Below, piece by piece: positions 6,564 through 8,540 of a DNA stretch of 8,540 nt. Origin of the DNA: Scalindua sp964437425. GTDB taxonomy: Bacteria > Planctomycetota > Brocadiia > Brocadiales > Scalinduaceae. The notes under the pieces were generated by a model, which searched no databases, was not told the origin of the DNA, and worked only from the letters and a program-made list of their open reading frames with translations. Every line of letters begins with the position of its first letter. Position 1 is the first letter of the stretch. The DNA is taken from the NCBI GenBank assembly GCA_964437425.1, contig CAYTGO010000097.1, positions 1-8,540 of the forward strand, in the 5' to 3' direction. A program made the translations under genes and the position numbers.

Positions 6564-7909
6564 TTAAGCGTTAAATGCTGTTTTAAATTCTGTGAGTACC
6601 CTGTTCAGATTGCCGGCAGTATCCTCTTCAATCACCTTCTTCTCTTTTATCGCCATAGCAATGCCTGAATGTTTGTCTCTTATTTCCTGAATGAACTTAT
6701 TCTCAAACTCTTTTATCTTTTCAGTTGGTGTATCATCCAGATGACCGTTAATAGCGGCAAAGATCATTATGACCTGTTCTTCCACCGGTGCCGGTGCATA
6801 TTGAGGTTGTTTTAATATTTCAATCAACCTTTCACCTCTGGACAACTGATCCTGTGTTGCTTTATCCAGTTCTGAACCAAACTGAGCAAATGCTGCCAGC
6901 TCTCTGTGCTGTGCCAGGTTAAGTCGCANNNNNNNNNNNNNNNNNNNNNNNNNNNNNNNNNNNNNNNNNNNNNNNNNNNNNNNNNNNNNNNNNNNNNNNN
7001 NNNNNNNNNNNNNNNNNNNNNNNNNNNNTGAAGATTAAATATGTCTCCAGGGAACGCTTCTCTACCCGGAGGTCTTCTGAGCAGCAATGACACCTGTCTA
7101 TACGCAACAGCATGCTTGTAAAGATCGTCATACATAATAACAGCATGCCCACCTTTGTCTCTGAAGTATTCTCCCATTGCACAACCTGAATATGGAGCAA
7201 GATATTGCATCGGTGCAGGATCACTTGCAGAAGCCACAACAACGATTGAATTCTTCATTGCACCTTTTTCTTCAAGTGTTTTAATCACACCTGCAACCGT
7301 AGAAAGTTTCTGCCCGATTGCAACATATATACTGATAACCCCTGTATCCTTCTGGTTAAGAATTGTATCAATAAGGATAGCTGTCTTACCGGTCTGCCTG
7401 TCACCAATTATCAACTCTCTCTGGCCCCTGCCAATCGGTATCATCGCGTCGATAGCCTTTATACCTGTCTGTAACGGCTGTACAACCGGCTGTCTTTCAA
7501 CAACGTTTGGCGCCGGACCTTCGACTGGTCGATTTTGATCTGAAACTATTGGCCCTTTTCCATCTACCGGCTGACCGAGTGCATTAACAACTCTTCCGAG
7601 CAAGCCTTCTCCAACAGGAACTTCCACAATCCTTCCTGTTGTCTTTACTGTATCACCTTCTTTAATGTCTTTATCGGACCCCAACAAAACGCATCCAACA
7701 TTGTCTTCTTCCAGGTTAAGGGCTATTCCAAATGTCCCACCCGGAAATTCCAGCAGTTCATTTGACATGCAGTCATCCAACCCATAAACTCTGGCAACAC
7801 CATCTCCTACCTGGAGAACTGTTCCAACGCTCTCCATCTTTAATTTGTCTTCGTACTTCTCAATTTCCTGCTTTATTATCGAAGCAACTTCATCTGGTCT
7901 TACAGTCAT
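6564..7909 (-). CDS. atpA: ATP synthase F1 alpha subunit, interrupted by an assembly gap
   Basis: Alpha alternates with beta in the F1 ring and holds the regulatory, non-catalytic nucleotide sites. Two readable parts flank 100 Ns. The N-terminal part (7909-7029, 293 residues) has the delta-binding N-terminus, the P-loop GDRQTGKT (169-176), a Walker B region VIMYDDL and the run LLRRPPGREAFPGDIFNL, breaking off one or two bases into the expected His codon. The C-terminal part (6926-6564, 120 residues) resumes with RLNLAQHRELAAFAQFGSE and ends in TEFKTAFNA. By family comparison about 85-100 residues are missing, including SVSRVGG with the arginine finger, giving a normal total near 502. The flanks appear frameshifted only because 100 is not the real gap length. 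The ATG at 7909 has a GGGGG run about nine bases upstream. It starts 32 bp after atpH. Confidence 0.93.
6929..7028. other. Assembly gap of exactly 100 Ns inside atpA
   Basis: The stretch is 100 N characters, the conventional placeholder for a gap of unknown size. The codon phase of the two flanks requires a true length equal to 2 modulo 3, whereas 100 is 1 modulo 3. Family length suggests about 263 nt, or up to about 296 nt if the E. coli-like longer loop is present. Confidence 0.95.
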
Positions 7910-7941
7910 ACCTAATATACCCCCACAAAATGAAAACGCCC

Positions 7942-8493
7942 TTAAGCAAAGGCTGTCTTTAACAAACTCTTTTTTAGATTTTTAAGATGGTTAGTGATAC
8001 TTCCATCTATTATTTTATTTTCTATTCTGATTATCATTCCACCAATGATATCTTTATTAATTTCAGTTTCTATGTCGACCTTTTTCTTCGTCAGCTTTTC
8101 AAGATTTTTCTTCAATTTGGTAAGCCTGTCTTCGGTCAACGGAATTGCTGTTTGAACTACTACGGGCACAATACCCCTGATTTTCCCTGCAACGCCTTTG
8201 TATACATCCGGAAGATAGTCCAGTATCCTCTCTCTTCGCTTATCAATAAGAACACTTAGAAGGTTCTTAACCCACTTACTGGAACACTGAGACACAATGA
8301 CCTTATCAACAATATCTTTCTTTTCGGCTTTTGTAATTGCCGGATGGTACAGAATACTACGAAATTCTTTATTTGTACTTAGCAGCTGCTTAATACCATC
8401 AAGATCTTTTTCTATATCACCGGTATCGCCATGTTTAACGGCAACCTCATACAGCGCCAGTGAATAACCCTCTATTAAGCTCTGTTGTATCAA
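7942..8493 (-). CDS. atpH: ATP synthase F1 delta subunit
   Basis: Delta sits on top of F1 and, with the b subunits, forms the peripheral stalk that keeps the alpha3-beta3 head from turning. The 183-residue length is normal. The N-terminal helical domain is recognisable in EGYSLALYEVAVKHGD (8-23) and FRSILYHPAITKAEKKDIVD, and the C-terminal part ends with DIIGGMIIRIENKIIDGSI, matching the family's conserved IGG...IDGS motif. The start is a TTG at 8493 overlapping the atpF stop as TTGA. No ATG or GTG is available close by in frame, and an upstream in-frame TAA limits extension to a few codons. GTGGGG lies eight bases upstream of the TTG and may serve as Shine-Dalgarno. The overlap suggests translational coupling to atpF. 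Confidence 0.93.
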   Translation of the reverse strand: MIQQSLIEGYSLALYEVAVKHGDTGDIEKDLDGIKQLLSTNKEFRSILYHPAITKAEKKDIVDKVIVSQCSSKWVKNLLSVLIDKRRERILDYLPDVYKGVAGKIRGIVPVVVQTAIPLTEDRLTKLKKNLEKLTKKKVDIETEINKDIIGGMIIRIENKIIDGSITNHLKNLKKSLLKTAFA

Positions 8494-8540
8494 GACAGTG
8501 TCCCCACTCCCTTAATGACATCATCCACCAATTTTTCTGC
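8490..8540 (-). CDS. atpF: ATP synthase Fo subunit b, last 16 codons only
   Basis: The minus strand from the right edge reads AEKLVDDVIKGVGTLS followed by TGA at 8492-8490. An AEK...I/V-type helix end is usual for subunit b, the peripheral-stalk dimer that anchors delta to the membrane. The identification rests mainly on position: atpF directly precedes atpH in the standard order. Its stop codon overlaps the TTG start of atpH. The fragment is too short to judge anything else, including whether a b' paralogue is also present. Confidence 0.7.
   Translation of the reverse strand, partial: AEKLVDDVIKGVGTLS

Noticed and set aside
6564..6845. Separate 93-residue ORF with a TTG start after the gap
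   Set aside because: Its frame continues upstream to the gap as RLNLAQHRELAAFAQFGSE, so it is the C-terminus of AtpA and not an independent gene.
6824..6928. Tail CDLTWHSTESW... as the C-terminus of a truncated AtpA
   Set aside because: It is produced by reading the wrong frame past a placeholder gap; the neighbouring frame gives the correct conserved AtpA sequence.
1..8540. Defence system, CRISPR array, mobile element or other novel cassette
   Set aside because: Every long coding stretch is accounted for by a known housekeeping gene, no gap exceeds 215 bp, and no direct-repeat arrays, transposase motifs or tRNA-like structures were seen.

Overview
The window is about 8.5 kb of ordinary bacterial housekeeping sequence, moderately AT-rich (an impression, not a computed figure). 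I place it tentatively in the Planctomycetota, possibly near the anammox (Brocadiales) lineage. This rests on the general look of the LysA, ArgH, TsaB and AtpD proteins and on the short epsilon subunit. It is recalled family resemblance only; no search was run.

Layout, left to right. Positions 1-1227 (minus) hold lysA, diaminopimelate decarboxylase, complete at its N-terminus and running off the left edge. Positions 1296-2687 (minus) hold argH, argininosuccinate lyase, which probably shares a transcript with lysA; a perfect 10-bp inverted repeat sits between them. Positions 2688-2902 are a divergent promoter region with a strong sigma70-type promoter for argH and a promoter for tsaB placed almost on its start codon. 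Positions 2903-3589 (plus) hold tsaB, a subunit of the tRNA t6A synthesis machinery and the only plus-strand gene. It converges on the ATP synthase operon, and a GC-rich palindrome separates the two.

From 3654 to the right edge, all on the minus strand, lies the F1 part of an F-type ATP synthase operon. In transcription order it reads atpF (last 16 codons only), atpH (delta), atpA (alpha), atpG (gamma), atpD (beta), atpC (epsilon). This is the standard bacterial order. Together these encode the catalytic alpha3-beta3 head, the central stalk (gamma, epsilon) and part of the peripheral stalk (b, delta). Subunits a and c would lie beyond the right edge.

The atpA gene is interrupted by exactly 100 Ns. 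The two flanks are in different frames only because the gap is a placeholder: by family length about 260-300 nt are really missing, and the gene is probably intact. AtpC is a short, 88-residue epsilon without the usual C-terminal helical domain. The gaps atpA-atpG (124 nt), atpG-atpD (135 nt) and atpD-atpC (80 nt) look roomy for an atp operon, and two of them carry RNA hairpins at exactly the points where subunit stoichiometry falls from three to one. atpH and atpD start with TTG.

I found no mobile element, CRISPR array, tRNA, rRNA or defence-like system, and no evidence of an undescribed system. The points worth a second look are regulatory or assembly-related.
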